Assembly: GCF_023821985.2 (NCBI RefSeq)
Contig: NZ_CP098805.1
Coordinates: 3,286,001-3,350,000, forward strand
DNA: 64,000 nt
From: Dyadobacter chenhuakuii
GTDB taxonomy: Bacteria; Bacteroidota; Bacteroidia; Cytophagales; Spirosomataceae
Reading direction: 5' to 3'
A program made the translations under genes and the position numbers. Under the pieces are notes generated by a model. That model made no database searches. It saw only the letters and a list, made by a program, of their open reading frames with translations, and had not been told where the DNA came from. Positions 35,405-42,876 of the stretch are shown piece by piece. How positions within the stretch are numbered: position 1 is the first letter of the stretch; each line of letters begins with the position of its first letter.

Positions 35405-35464
35405 TATCTCTATCTCTATCTCTATCTCTATCTCTATCTCTATCTCTATCTCTATCTCTATCTC
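35405..35464. repeat. Hexanucleotide microsatellite, ten perfect TATCTC copies
   Basis: Ten uninterrupted copies of TATCTC (35405-35464). Two further copies (35391-35402) are separated by a 2-base slip, and imperfect CT-rich sequence flanks both sides. It lies about 95 bp ahead of the oxidoreductase start codon (minus strand). Such tracts change length by slipped-strand mispairing, so the distance between the promoter and the gene may vary between cells. Confidence 0.95.
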
Positions 35465-35469
35465 TCTAT

Positions 35470-35866
35470 CCCCAGGTTGAAACCTGGGGCTATAAATAAA
35501 TTGTCCCGATGGGACTGTAATAAGTGCCTTTGGATTTGGGGCCTAGGAGATAATAGACGTTCCATCGGGACTATCTATATTGTTCCTCCGGGTTTCAACC
35601 CTGAAAAACCAGTTAGCAAGTCCCATCGGGACATTCCATATCATGGCACCGGGTTTCAACCCTGAAAAAACCAGTTAGCAAGTCCCATCGGGACAATCCA
35701 TATCATGGCCCTCGGTTTCAACCCTGAAAAAACCAATTAGCAAGTCCCATCGGGACGATCCATATCATGGCCCCGGGTTTCAACCCGGGAAAACCAGTTA
35801 GCAAGTCCCATCGGGACGATCCATATCATGGCCCCGGGTTTTAACCCGGGGAAAACTAGTTAGCAG
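35470..35866. repeat. REP-like palindrome array with an inverted first unit
   Basis: Five units with periods of 61-62 bp begin at 35560, 35621, 35683, 35745 and 35806. Each holds two palindromes, a GTCCC-ATC-GGGAC type and a CCGGGTT-TC-AACCCGG type, joined by conserved linkers (ATCCATATCATGG and CCAGTTAGCAAG). The first copy, 35470-35515, is inverted: CCCCAGGTT-GA-AACCTGGGG (35470-35489) comes before GTCCC-GAT-GGGAC (35503-35515). The array fills the gap between the second ThuA gene and the oxidoreductase. The last unit overlaps the ThuA stop codon. This resembles REP/BIME elements; no RAYT transposase is in the window. Confidence 0.88.
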
Positions 35867-36587
35867 CCCACTGAACAGCATTCCGCAAAATAGTCTGATA
35901 TGGTGCTATGGTGTGTGATGCCGCATCATGACCCAAGGCAATCCCTACAATCCTTCCTTTGGGATATTTTACAATGAATAGGCTTGGAAAAACTTTCTCT
36001 GAACCGGCCGCTTTCGCAGTTGCCAGAACTTCTATCGGCGATCCTGATTCATCCGGAATCTGGTAATATAGCTCGTCGTCCAGATGAAATGTTTCGGGCA
36101 CATTCTTCGTCACCGGGTGCTTTTTGGTTATTGTCACATCAAACGGGCCATATTTATCATGCCCTTTTGAGCCGCCGCCTACCAGCTTCTGATTGTATTC
36201 AGGCCAGTCTTTCCAATTGTACCAAAGCGCAGGATGGGCAAGGACCAGGCCTTTACCTGCATCTACAAATGCAAATATTGCTTTCCTCGTCGCATCATCA
36301 GCGATGGGCTGGTTATTGGCCAGAAGAAGCACGTCAATGTCTTTCAGTTTTGGTAAAATAGTGGTCGGGTCACTGGTATATTCGACCGTTGCCAACCCCC
36401 CTTTTTGCAGCGTTTCTACGTCTGTGCCCTTATACCATTTATCAAAATCGTGAGAAGAGCCGCCGCCTACCATTAAAACGCGTATGGCTTTTTTACCGGT
36501 TTTATCAATGCTATTGCCTGCATATGCCACTGAAAAAGCCAGCAGCAGGATCCATGTTAATGCAGTTTTGAAAATTGAATTTGTCAT
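35856..36587 (-). CDS. Secreted ThuA-domain protein
   Basis: A 243-residue exported protein (signal peptide ending AYAG) that is almost entirely a ThuA-like glutamine-amidotransferase-fold domain: AIRVLMVGGGSSHDFDKWYKG, DVLLLANNQPIADDATRKAIFAFVDAGKGLVLAHPALWYNW, and GSKGHDKYGPFDVTITKKHPVTKNVPETFHLDDELYY. Members were first tied to trehalose utilisation in rhizobia and are common in keto-sugar and glycan operons, but the catalytic activity is not known in general. It lies 48 bp after the ThuA/propeller/azurin gene and shares the ThuA domain with it. Its 3' end merges with the palindrome array, whose last unit contains the stop codon. Confidence 0.87.
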   Translation of the reverse strand: MTNSIFKTALTWILLLAFSVAYAGNSIDKTGKKAIRVLMVGGGSSHDFDKWYKGTDVETLQKGGLATVEYTSDPTTILPKLKDIDVLLLANNQPIADDATRKAIFAFVDAGKGLVLAHPALWYNWKDWPEYNQKLVGGGSKGHDKYGPFDVTITKKHPVTKNVPETFHLDDELYYQIPDESGSPIEVLATAKAAGSEKVFPSLFIVKYPKGRIVGIALGHDAASHTIAPYQTILRNAVQWAAN

Positions 36588-36635
36588 TTGAAGGAAATTA
36601 AAAGTTTAGCTTCTGGTCCTAAAAGGTATTTTAAA

Positions 36636-39600
36636 TTATTTAACTACCCGCAAAATTCCGTTCATTCCGCGCCAGTGGCCCGGGAATGTGCATACGTAAG
36701 TGTAGTCGCCGGGCTCATTAGGAACCGTAAATTCCAATGTGACCGTTTCGCCTGAGTTGACGAGTCGGGTTGCGTATAAAACTTCGGGAACTTTCGGAAC
36801 ATACTGCTTCTCAGCAGCTTTTGGATCGCGTAGCATTTCGTCTGCTGCCTGACCGACTTTTTGCAATGTCCCAGGCTTGATAATGACCAGGTTATGCTGC
36901 ATTCCATCCGGGTTTTCCAGGTTGATCACCACTTTTTGACCGGCTTTCACCGTAAGCTGCTTTTTGTCAAACTGCATAATTTCCTTTTCAACTTTCAGCT
37001 CGATCACCGTCGCATTGGATGATTTTGCGCTGCTGGCAGTTGTCGTTTTTTCGCGCTCCATGGCCCCTGCATTTTCTTCCGACGGACGATTCAGTTCCAG
37101 AGATGCCTTTTGAAAATTGCCTGCAAAGCCAAATTTACCTTCATATGAACCAATCTTGTCTTCGCCTTCCATATCTTCGCCAGTGCGGACGGAGTTGCTG
37201 AGCGGCGTAGCAAAAAGCATATGCGCTTTTCCTTTTGCAACTTCTTTGCCATCGATAGCGATGATAATGTCTCCCGCTTTGGTCAAACTGGCTACAACAT
37301 CGAATTTTTCAGGGAGCGGCTCAGTGGTTGCTGCCTGACTCACCATACCATGCTGTTTGACCGCCATAATCAACTTGCCATCCTGAATGTACAATGCATA
37401 ACCTCCATCTTTTCCACCTTGTCCAGCGATAAAACCTTGCAATGCTTTGTCTTTTGCCTTGGTGACACTGGCTTTAATGGTAATTTCCTTTCCGGATACA
37501 TCAGGCGGATATTGCAACGTATTGCGACGGCCCAACGGATATACTTCCTTTGCAAGCGCTTTGGTAACCTGCTCGGCAAATGCGGATTTATCGGACTGCT
37601 TTTCCGAAGCCGCCAAAAATCCTTTTTCATGGCTAATAGCGGCTGCCAACAATGCTTTGGACAACCAAGGATCTTTCGCGTTCTGCTCGTCCAATGCTGC
37701 CTGATAAACTGCTTCACCTACTTTTTCCGATGCCGGCAATGTGATCAGAGCAACAAAAACACTTAAACGCGTATTCAGATTGGCATCTTTCATGCCTTTT
37801 TGAAGCATTTCAAAACTTTGTTCATTTTTTGGCAAAACACTTGCTGCTGCCTTGCGAACGCCCGCAGCCGGGTGTGTTAATGCTCTGTTTACAACTTGCA
37901 ACGCTTCCGCATTAGAACCGTCCAAGACAGCCAGGCCATGTAATGTCCATAATGCATGGACGGCTGGGCTGTTCAGTCCAATCTCGTCTACTTTCGGGTT
38001 GTTGATGATTTTATACAAATCAGGAACAACAGACAGTTTTTTGGACTCTACCAAAAGGCGCTGAGCCGTCATGCGCCAGAACATGTTGTCGTTTTCCAAC
38101 GCGGCTACAAGGCCAGGCAGGTCATCCTTTGACAACTTCATAGGAGGCGTTTTCCTGGCGTTTTTATAAACAACCCGGTAAATCCGACCGTGATTCAGGT
38201 CGCGCATGGGGCTGCTGAATGCATTTCCGGGGCCTGGGGGCTGTTCTTTGGAGGGCATAATAAATTCTGCGGGTGACTGCGCAGGCACGAACACATTGTG
38301 CTGAATAATGAAGTTGTACCAGTCTGCAATCCAAACCGCTCCATCCGGACCTGTTTCCGCCTGCACCGGACCAAACCATTCGTCGGAACTAGCCATAAAA
38401 TTCCAGCCGTCTTTTTCCTTAAAACCAGCCCCATCCGGTTCCAGAATGGCTTTATGCACGATACGAATGGTGGGTTCGGAAACAAATGCAATGCGGTTCC
38501 AGTATTCTTTTGGGAAATTTCTGGCCGTGTAAAAGCGGTGGCCGGCAGCGGAAGTAAACCCTCCTACCACATCCACCTGCCGCAAATTCGGCGTTAGCGA
38601 ATGCGCGTCATAATGTCCGTCGATTTTTTGGACGGATAAAAGAGCAGGCTGATCATCGCCGATGGTGCGCTGCATATACTGGCCGGGAATGGAATAATAA
38701 GCGCTATGCGTGTTGTTGGCGGTCGAAAGAAATACATTGTTATCCTCCGTCATGCCGAGGCCCCAGGTGTTGTTGCTGCTGCTCCCAAGGTAGGCAAACT
38801 CCTTTCCATCCGGTTTAAAATGGTAAACACCTTGTGAAAAATTCATTTTCTTGCCATCGATGGTGCCTTTGAAGCCCGAATAACCCAGCACGCCCCAGAT
38901 CTTATTGTCAAATCCGTATTGCAGATTGGACGGCCCTGCGTGCGTATCATTCTTGCCCCAGCCTGTCATGATTACGTCCCGCACGTCAGCAACGTCATCG
39001 CCATTGGTGTCTTTCATGAAAACAAAATCCGGCGCCATGGAAACGATGATCCCGCCATTGGAGAAAACCATGCTGGTCGGAATGTTCAGCTTATCTGCGA
39101 AAACGGTGAATTTATCGGCTTTGCCATCGCCGTTGGTGTCTTCACAGATCTTGATTCGGTCATTGGCCGCACCGTCTGTTTCTTTGAATGTGTTGGGATA
39201 ATCCACAGATTCTACGACCCATAGCCTGCCTCGCTCATCCCAGGCCATGGCAATGGGGTTGGTAATATCGGGTTCGGCCGCAAAAAGTTGTATTTCAAAA
39301 TCAGCCGGGATCTGAGTCAATTTATTCGATTCCAATGGCGAAAGTGATTCCTGCATTTTCGGAACGACATGCCTCTTGGTATAATGAGAAATGGTATCCG
39401 ACTGGTAAATGTCTACATCCGGCAATTTCAAGGCAGCAATTTCCGCCTTCACTTTATCGCCTACTGCCCACATGACACCATTTCTTACTAGATCCAAAAA
39501 TCCTCTGTTGGTCCAGGTGCTGTCTTCATGACCATAAGCCGTGTAAAAAACGCGGCCTTTACCTTCGTTGCGCACCCATGTATAAGGCTCATGCACATTA

Positions 39601-40193
39601 CCTTCGACGCGCTCACCGAGCACAGTCTTATCAGGATTCAGGTTTTTGTGAAAATAGGTTTCATCCCAGGTCTCAAAATCCGTAATGCCCTGCATCACCG
39701 GATGATCGGGTTTTAAAATCTTATTTTTAAAACTGCCTACCTTATGAGAAGCAAACTGGCCGCCGATTGTTTTGATATACCAGCTCGAATTCTTGAAACA
39801 GCCCGAAGCCGAATGCAGCGGAATGAGACCCTTGCCGCCTTCGACAAAGGCCTTCATTGCGCTTTCCTGTAATGGCGACAGTGAATCGTGATTGGCGTAA
39901 ATGATCAGCCCGTCGTATTTTTTCAGGTTGTCGGCGTTGATGTCGTTCAGATCCGCGGTATAAGTCATGTTGATCCCGCTTTTAAACAATTTCACGGAGA
40001 GCCAGGGCGCATATTTTCCCGAATCGTGGTGCTTGCTACTATGACCCAGAAACAGCACTTCTGCCCTGCGGCCTTGCGAAACACTCGTTTTTGTAACGGA
40101 AGAACCCATTTTGCTCTTGGCGCACCCTAACACAAATAACCCGATCAGCAATACTAAACTGTACTTCCTCATTAATACGCGATTTAAATTCAC
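36636..40193 (-). CDS. ThuA / beta-propeller dehydrogenase / azurin-like copper multidomain lipoprotein
   Basis: A 1185-residue lipoprotein (lipobox VLGC, Cys 24; the start may be ATG 40172). In order: a ThuA domain (about 45-255); a membrane-bound-dehydrogenase-type beta-propeller (about 290-690, with ADFEIQLFAAEPDITNPIAMAWD and DTNGDGKADKFTVFADKL); helical HEAT-like repeats (to about 880); a concanavalin-like beta-sandwich (about 900-1040); and a C-terminal cupredoxin. The copper ligands match azurin: His in MQHNLVI, then Cys1168, His1173 and Met1177, with azurin spacing of 5 and 4. The CxxCH haem motif found at this place in many homologues is absent, so copper may replace haem as the electron outlet. 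Substrate unknown. Confidence 0.88.
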   Translation of the reverse strand: MNLNRVLMRKYSLVLLIGLFVLGCAKSKMGSSVTKTSVSQGRRAEVLFLGHSSKHHDSGKYAPWLSVKLFKSGINMTYTADLNDINADNLKKYDGLIIYANHDSLSPLQESAMKAFVEGGKGLIPLHSASGCFKNSSWYIKTIGGQFASHKVGSFKNKILKPDHPVMQGITDFETWDETYFHKNLNPDKTVLGERVEGNVHEPYTWVRNEGKGRVFYTAYGHEDSTWTNRGFLDLVRNGVMWAVGDKVKAEIAALKLPDVDIYQSDTISHYTKRHVVPKMQESLSPLESNKLTQIPADFEIQLFAAEPDITNPIAMAWDERGRLWVVESVDYPNTFKETDGAANDRIKICEDTNGDGKADKFTVFADKLNIPTSMVFSNGGIIVSMAPDFVFMKDTNGDDVADVRDVIMTGWGKNDTHAGPSNLQYGFDNKIWGVLGYSGFKGTIDGKKMNFSQGVYHFKPDGKEFAYLGSSSNNTWGLGMTEDNNVFLSTANNTHSAYYSIPGQYMQRTIGDDQPALLSVQKIDGHYDAHSLTPNLRQVDVVGGFTSAAGHRFYTARNFPKEYWNRIAFVSEPTIRIVHKAILEPDGAGFKEKDGWNFMASSDEWFGPVQAETGPDGAVWIADWYNFIIQHNVFVPAQSPAEFIMPSKEQPPGPGNAFSSPMRDLNHGRIYRVVYKNARKTPPMKLSKDDLPGLVAALENDNMFWRMTAQRLLVESKKLSVVPDLYKIINNPKVDEIGLNSPAVHALWTLHGLAVLDGSNAEALQVVNRALTHPAAGVRKAAASVLPKNEQSFEMLQKGMKDANLNTRLSVFVALITLPASEKVGEAVYQAALDEQNAKDPWLSKALLAAAISHEKGFLAASEKQSDKSAFAEQVTKALAKEVYPLGRRNTLQYPPDVSGKEITIKASVTKAKDKALQGFIAGQGGKDGGYALYIQDGKLIMAVKQHGMVSQAATTEPLPEKFDVVASLTKAGDIIIAIDGKEVAKGKAHMLFATPLSNSVRTGEDMEGEDKIGSYEGKFGFAGNFQKASLELNRPSEENAGAMEREKTTTASSAKSSNATVIELKVEKEIMQFDKKQLTVKAGQKVVINLENPDGMQHNLVIIKPGTLQKVGQAADEMLRDPKAAEKQYVPKVPEVLYATRLVNSGETVTLEFTVPNEPGDYTYVCTFPGHWRGMNGILRVVK

Positions 40194-40206
40194 TTGGAGT
40201 CTGTTA

Positions 40207-40908
40207 TTAAAATTCCACCTTTTGAACCGGTGAAAAAATCATGTCTTCTACATCCTTGATCTTCACACCGACTCTTGCAAAAACATATTTCTGGGTCGGC
40301 ACAAGGGCAGGAATTTCGGTCGCTATGGTGATTGCATTCAAATTTTTGACGTCTGCCCCTGCTATATCCGTTACGCCCACATTGGTTGAGCGCGACACGA
40401 ATTCTGTTTTATTAATAAAAAGGGAAACCTGTTCAATGGCCTTGGCGTCGGCGCCGTTAATGATCTTTTCAAGCTTTAATGTGGCTGTGACCTTGTTTTC
40501 AGCCCCTGCAAACTGAGGCGTGCGGATCATATAGTAGGGCATCACTTCCAGGTCCAGCTGCTGATTACCTTCCAGTGTCACAAACAATGTATCTTTTGCG
40601 GCAGCATCTTTTTCCAGCGTCTTGAAAGGCCCTCTTCCCTTTGGTACAACCAATTTATATTTACCATTAAAAAGCAAAGCGGAGAATGAACCGTTCTGAT
40701 CGACCTGCGTATCGATCGCCGCTAGCTTGCCGAAGCCCGGCTGCCAGAGTTGCAGCCTTACCTGGTTGTATTCCACGGCGATAGGCTCTCCATTATAGAC
40801 GATCCGGCCGGATAAAGTTGATTTCGGCTCGGTAAAATTGTCCTTTGCGCATGCTGAAATAAGGAAAAGCAATGCCAGGAATGGTATAAATTGAGATCTG
40901 ATTTTCAT
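40207..40908 (-). CDS. DUF3823-domain lipoprotein of the SusC/SusD operon
   Basis: A 233-residue surface or periplasmic lipoprotein (lipobox ISAC, Cys 20). The N-terminal half matches the DUF3823 pattern (STLSGRIVYNGEPIAVEYNQVRLQLWQPGFGKL and LFNGKYKLVVPKGRGPF), a carboxypeptidase-regulatory-like beta-sandwich. The second half is another beta-sandwich. DUF3823 proteins regularly follow susD in Bacteroidota glycan loci at the place of SusE/SusF, so a glycan-binding helper role is likely but not shown. It lies 28 bp after susD and 13 bp before the multidomain lipoprotein gene, within the same transcript. Confidence 0.85.
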   Translation of the reverse strand: MKIRSQFIPFLALLFLISACAKDNFTEPKSTLSGRIVYNGEPIAVEYNQVRLQLWQPGFGKLAAIDTQVDQNGSFSALLFNGKYKLVVPKGRGPFKTLEKDAAAKDTLFVTLEGNQQLDLEVMPYYMIRTPQFAGAENKVTATLKLEKIINGADAKAIEQVSLFINKTEFVSRSTNVGVTDIAGADVKNLNAITIATEIPALVPTQKYVFARVGVKIKDVEDMIFSPVQKVEF

Positions 40909-40936
40909 AATAGCTGATCTTTTTGAATGTGATGGC

Positions 40937-42859
40937 CTAGTGATTTGGGTTCCGTATGATCTTCGGATTGTTGTTGACGACTTCGTCTGTGATCAGAGAA
41001 TAGTAATTCCCTAACTGGAAGCGGTCAGCACCGGTTACACGGCTCAATTTCACAGGTTTATAAATCCATTTACCATTATTAGGCGATCCTGGCTCATACA
41101 CTTTGTAAGGCCATAATGCCCAGGGCTGCGTGTTTCTTTTGGTCGCTTTTCCCAGGTCTTTGGAAAGGTCTGCCGCGCTGATCGCGTTGCCGTCCATAAC
41201 AATGTGGGCAATTCTCCAGCGCTGGATATCGAAATGATAATGTCCTTCAAAAGCCAGCTCCACGCGGCGTTCATGCGCGATGCGGTCGAATGTAATGTCT
41301 CCGGCCACGAGTGGTTTTACCAATCCGGCACGGGCACGCACCTGGTTCATATATCCGGCTGCTACGGCGGGTTGTTTTAGTTCAAATGCGGCCTCAGCAG
41401 CGTTCAAAAGCACTTCGGCATATCTGTAACGGATAAACCAAACTTCACTGTTAACCCCGCGCTGCCCTGATCCTACAACCGGATCCAGATATTTACGCAG
41501 ATAAAATCCTGTTTGCGCAGTGAATTCAAAACCATCGATCGGGCCATCGAATCCTACAACTTGTTCAGGGACCGATTTGCCTGGCAATGTCTTTTGGGCT
41601 CCGCGGTCGTCGCCGCTTACGATGGAGCCGTTTCCTAGCTGGAAGCCAGCCCAAATGTCTACGGTGCGGCCTTTGAATGTGGTTCCGGGCAGCATAACCG
41701 TTCCGGCAAGCCTTGCGTCACGACCCTCGAATATGTCGGTTTGATTGGCATAATAAATAGGAGCGCCGGCTGCATTGGTGGTTGGAATGCGGGCAAATGT
41801 GTTGTCCAGCTTTTCAAATGACTCCACAAAATTCAATGATGGATTAATTCTTCCACCCTCCTCTTCCTCAGCACCATAGCGAGGCTGGTTAGAGCCGGTG
41901 AAATAATGCACTTTACCACTTTGCAGTTTGTAATCGTCTACAAAAATGGCTTCCGGATTGTTTGCTTTATCATAAAATATACTTGAAAAGTTTTCCGAGA
42001 GATCGGGCTTTTTGTTATAAAGCGCATACGCACCCACGCTTCCGCTGATAATCTCCTTCGCTGCGGCCAACGCTTTGGTATAATAACCTACGGCCAGATT
42101 TGCAGGAATTCCCACTTCGCCGCCAGGCAAAGAAACCGAAGGCGTATTCACACCATACCTCGCCAGCGAACCGGCATACAATGCTGCACGGGCCTGCATG
42201 GCCAATGCAGCTGCCTGCGTGGCCCTTGATTTTTCCCCGGCATTGGCAGGAAGCTTGGCTTTGATTTCATCCGCCTCTTTAATTACAAAATCATAGATTT
42301 CCGACTCCTTAGCCCTCGCATGTTGCAGGTAAGTAGGATCTCCGCTGAAATCATAAGTCATGGGTTCCAGGATCAATGGAACACCGCCCATGCGTTTCAC
42401 CAGCTCGAAATAATAGGAAGCACGCAGAAATCGTGCTTCTGCCAGAAAGCGGTCTTTGGCTGCGGGAGAAAGCTTCTCTGCTGCTTCGCATTTTTGGATG
42501 AATAAATTCATCTCCCGGATATAACCGTAATCCCAGATCGACCACGTGTTCAAATCCCAGCCGCTGTTTTGGAATTCCTTATAACGCCCTGATTCCGACC
42601 AGAATGCTTCATTGAAATCTGCTAACCGAGTCCATCCCGTAAGGGCATCCAGGCCGGGCCGCTCAAAATCGCGGAAGTTGCCCAGATCGACATAACGGTT
42701 GTACAAGTTTCCAAGTAAGGAAAGCACCTGGCCTTCATCGCCCCAGACCTGTTCTTCTGTCAGAATGTTTGTTGGCGGCCGGTTCAGGAATTCATCATCA
42801 TTACAGCCCCAGCTCAGCAATAGCAATACAAATACTGGTATATAAAATATCTTTTTCAT
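40937..42859 (-). CDS. SusD/RagB-family outer-membrane lipoprotein (locus 3)
   Basis: A 640-residue SusD-family glycan-binding lipoprotein, longer than the other two here. The lipobox is SWGC (Cys 19), then NDDEFLNRPPTNILTEEQVW. The TPR-like part holds AEARFLRASYYFELVKRMGGVPLILEP. RYRYAEVLLNAAEAAFEL and HERRVELAFEGHYHFDIQRWRIAHI are the conserved C-terminal parts. It follows SusC by 17 bp. The extra length lies in the middle (roughly residues 230-430), which forms the binding face in known structures and may reflect a large or branched ligand. The substrate is unknown. Confidence 0.95.
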   Translation of the reverse strand: MKKIFYIPVFVLLLLSWGCNDDEFLNRPPTNILTEEQVWGDEGQVLSLLGNLYNRYVDLGNFRDFERPGLDALTGWTRLADFNEAFWSESGRYKEFQNSGWDLNTWSIWDYGYIREMNLFIQKCEAAEKLSPAAKDRFLAEARFLRASYYFELVKRMGGVPLILEPMTYDFSGDPTYLQHARAKESEIYDFVIKEADEIKAKLPANAGEKSRATQAAALAMQARAALYAGSLARYGVNTPSVSLPGGEVGIPANLAVGYYTKALAAAKEIISGSVGAYALYNKKPDLSENFSSIFYDKANNPEAIFVDDYKLQSGKVHYFTGSNQPRYGAEEEEGGRINPSLNFVESFEKLDNTFARIPTTNAAGAPIYYANQTDIFEGRDARLAGTVMLPGTTFKGRTVDIWAGFQLGNGSIVSGDDRGAQKTLPGKSVPEQVVGFDGPIDGFEFTAQTGFYLRKYLDPVVGSGQRGVNSEVWFIRYRYAEVLLNAAEAAFELKQPAVAAGYMNQVRARAGLVKPLVAGDITFDRIAHERRVELAFEGHYHFDIQRWRIAHIVMDGNAISAADLSKDLGKATKRNTQPWALWPYKVYEPGSPNNGKWIYKPVKLSRVTGADRFQLGNYYSLITDEVVNNNPKIIRNPNH

Positions 42860-42876
42860 CGCGAAATACGGTTTTA

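Noticed and set aside
35312..35665. Plus-strand open frames of 117 and 60 residues rich in Leu, Ser and Tyr
   Set aside because: They are read straight through the CT microsatellite and the palindrome array, with no start-site context or family, so they are repeat artefacts.
35560..35866. Possible CRISPR array with a 61-62-bp period
   Set aside because: The sequence between the short palindromes is as conserved as the palindromes, so there are no unique spacers, and there are no cas genes.
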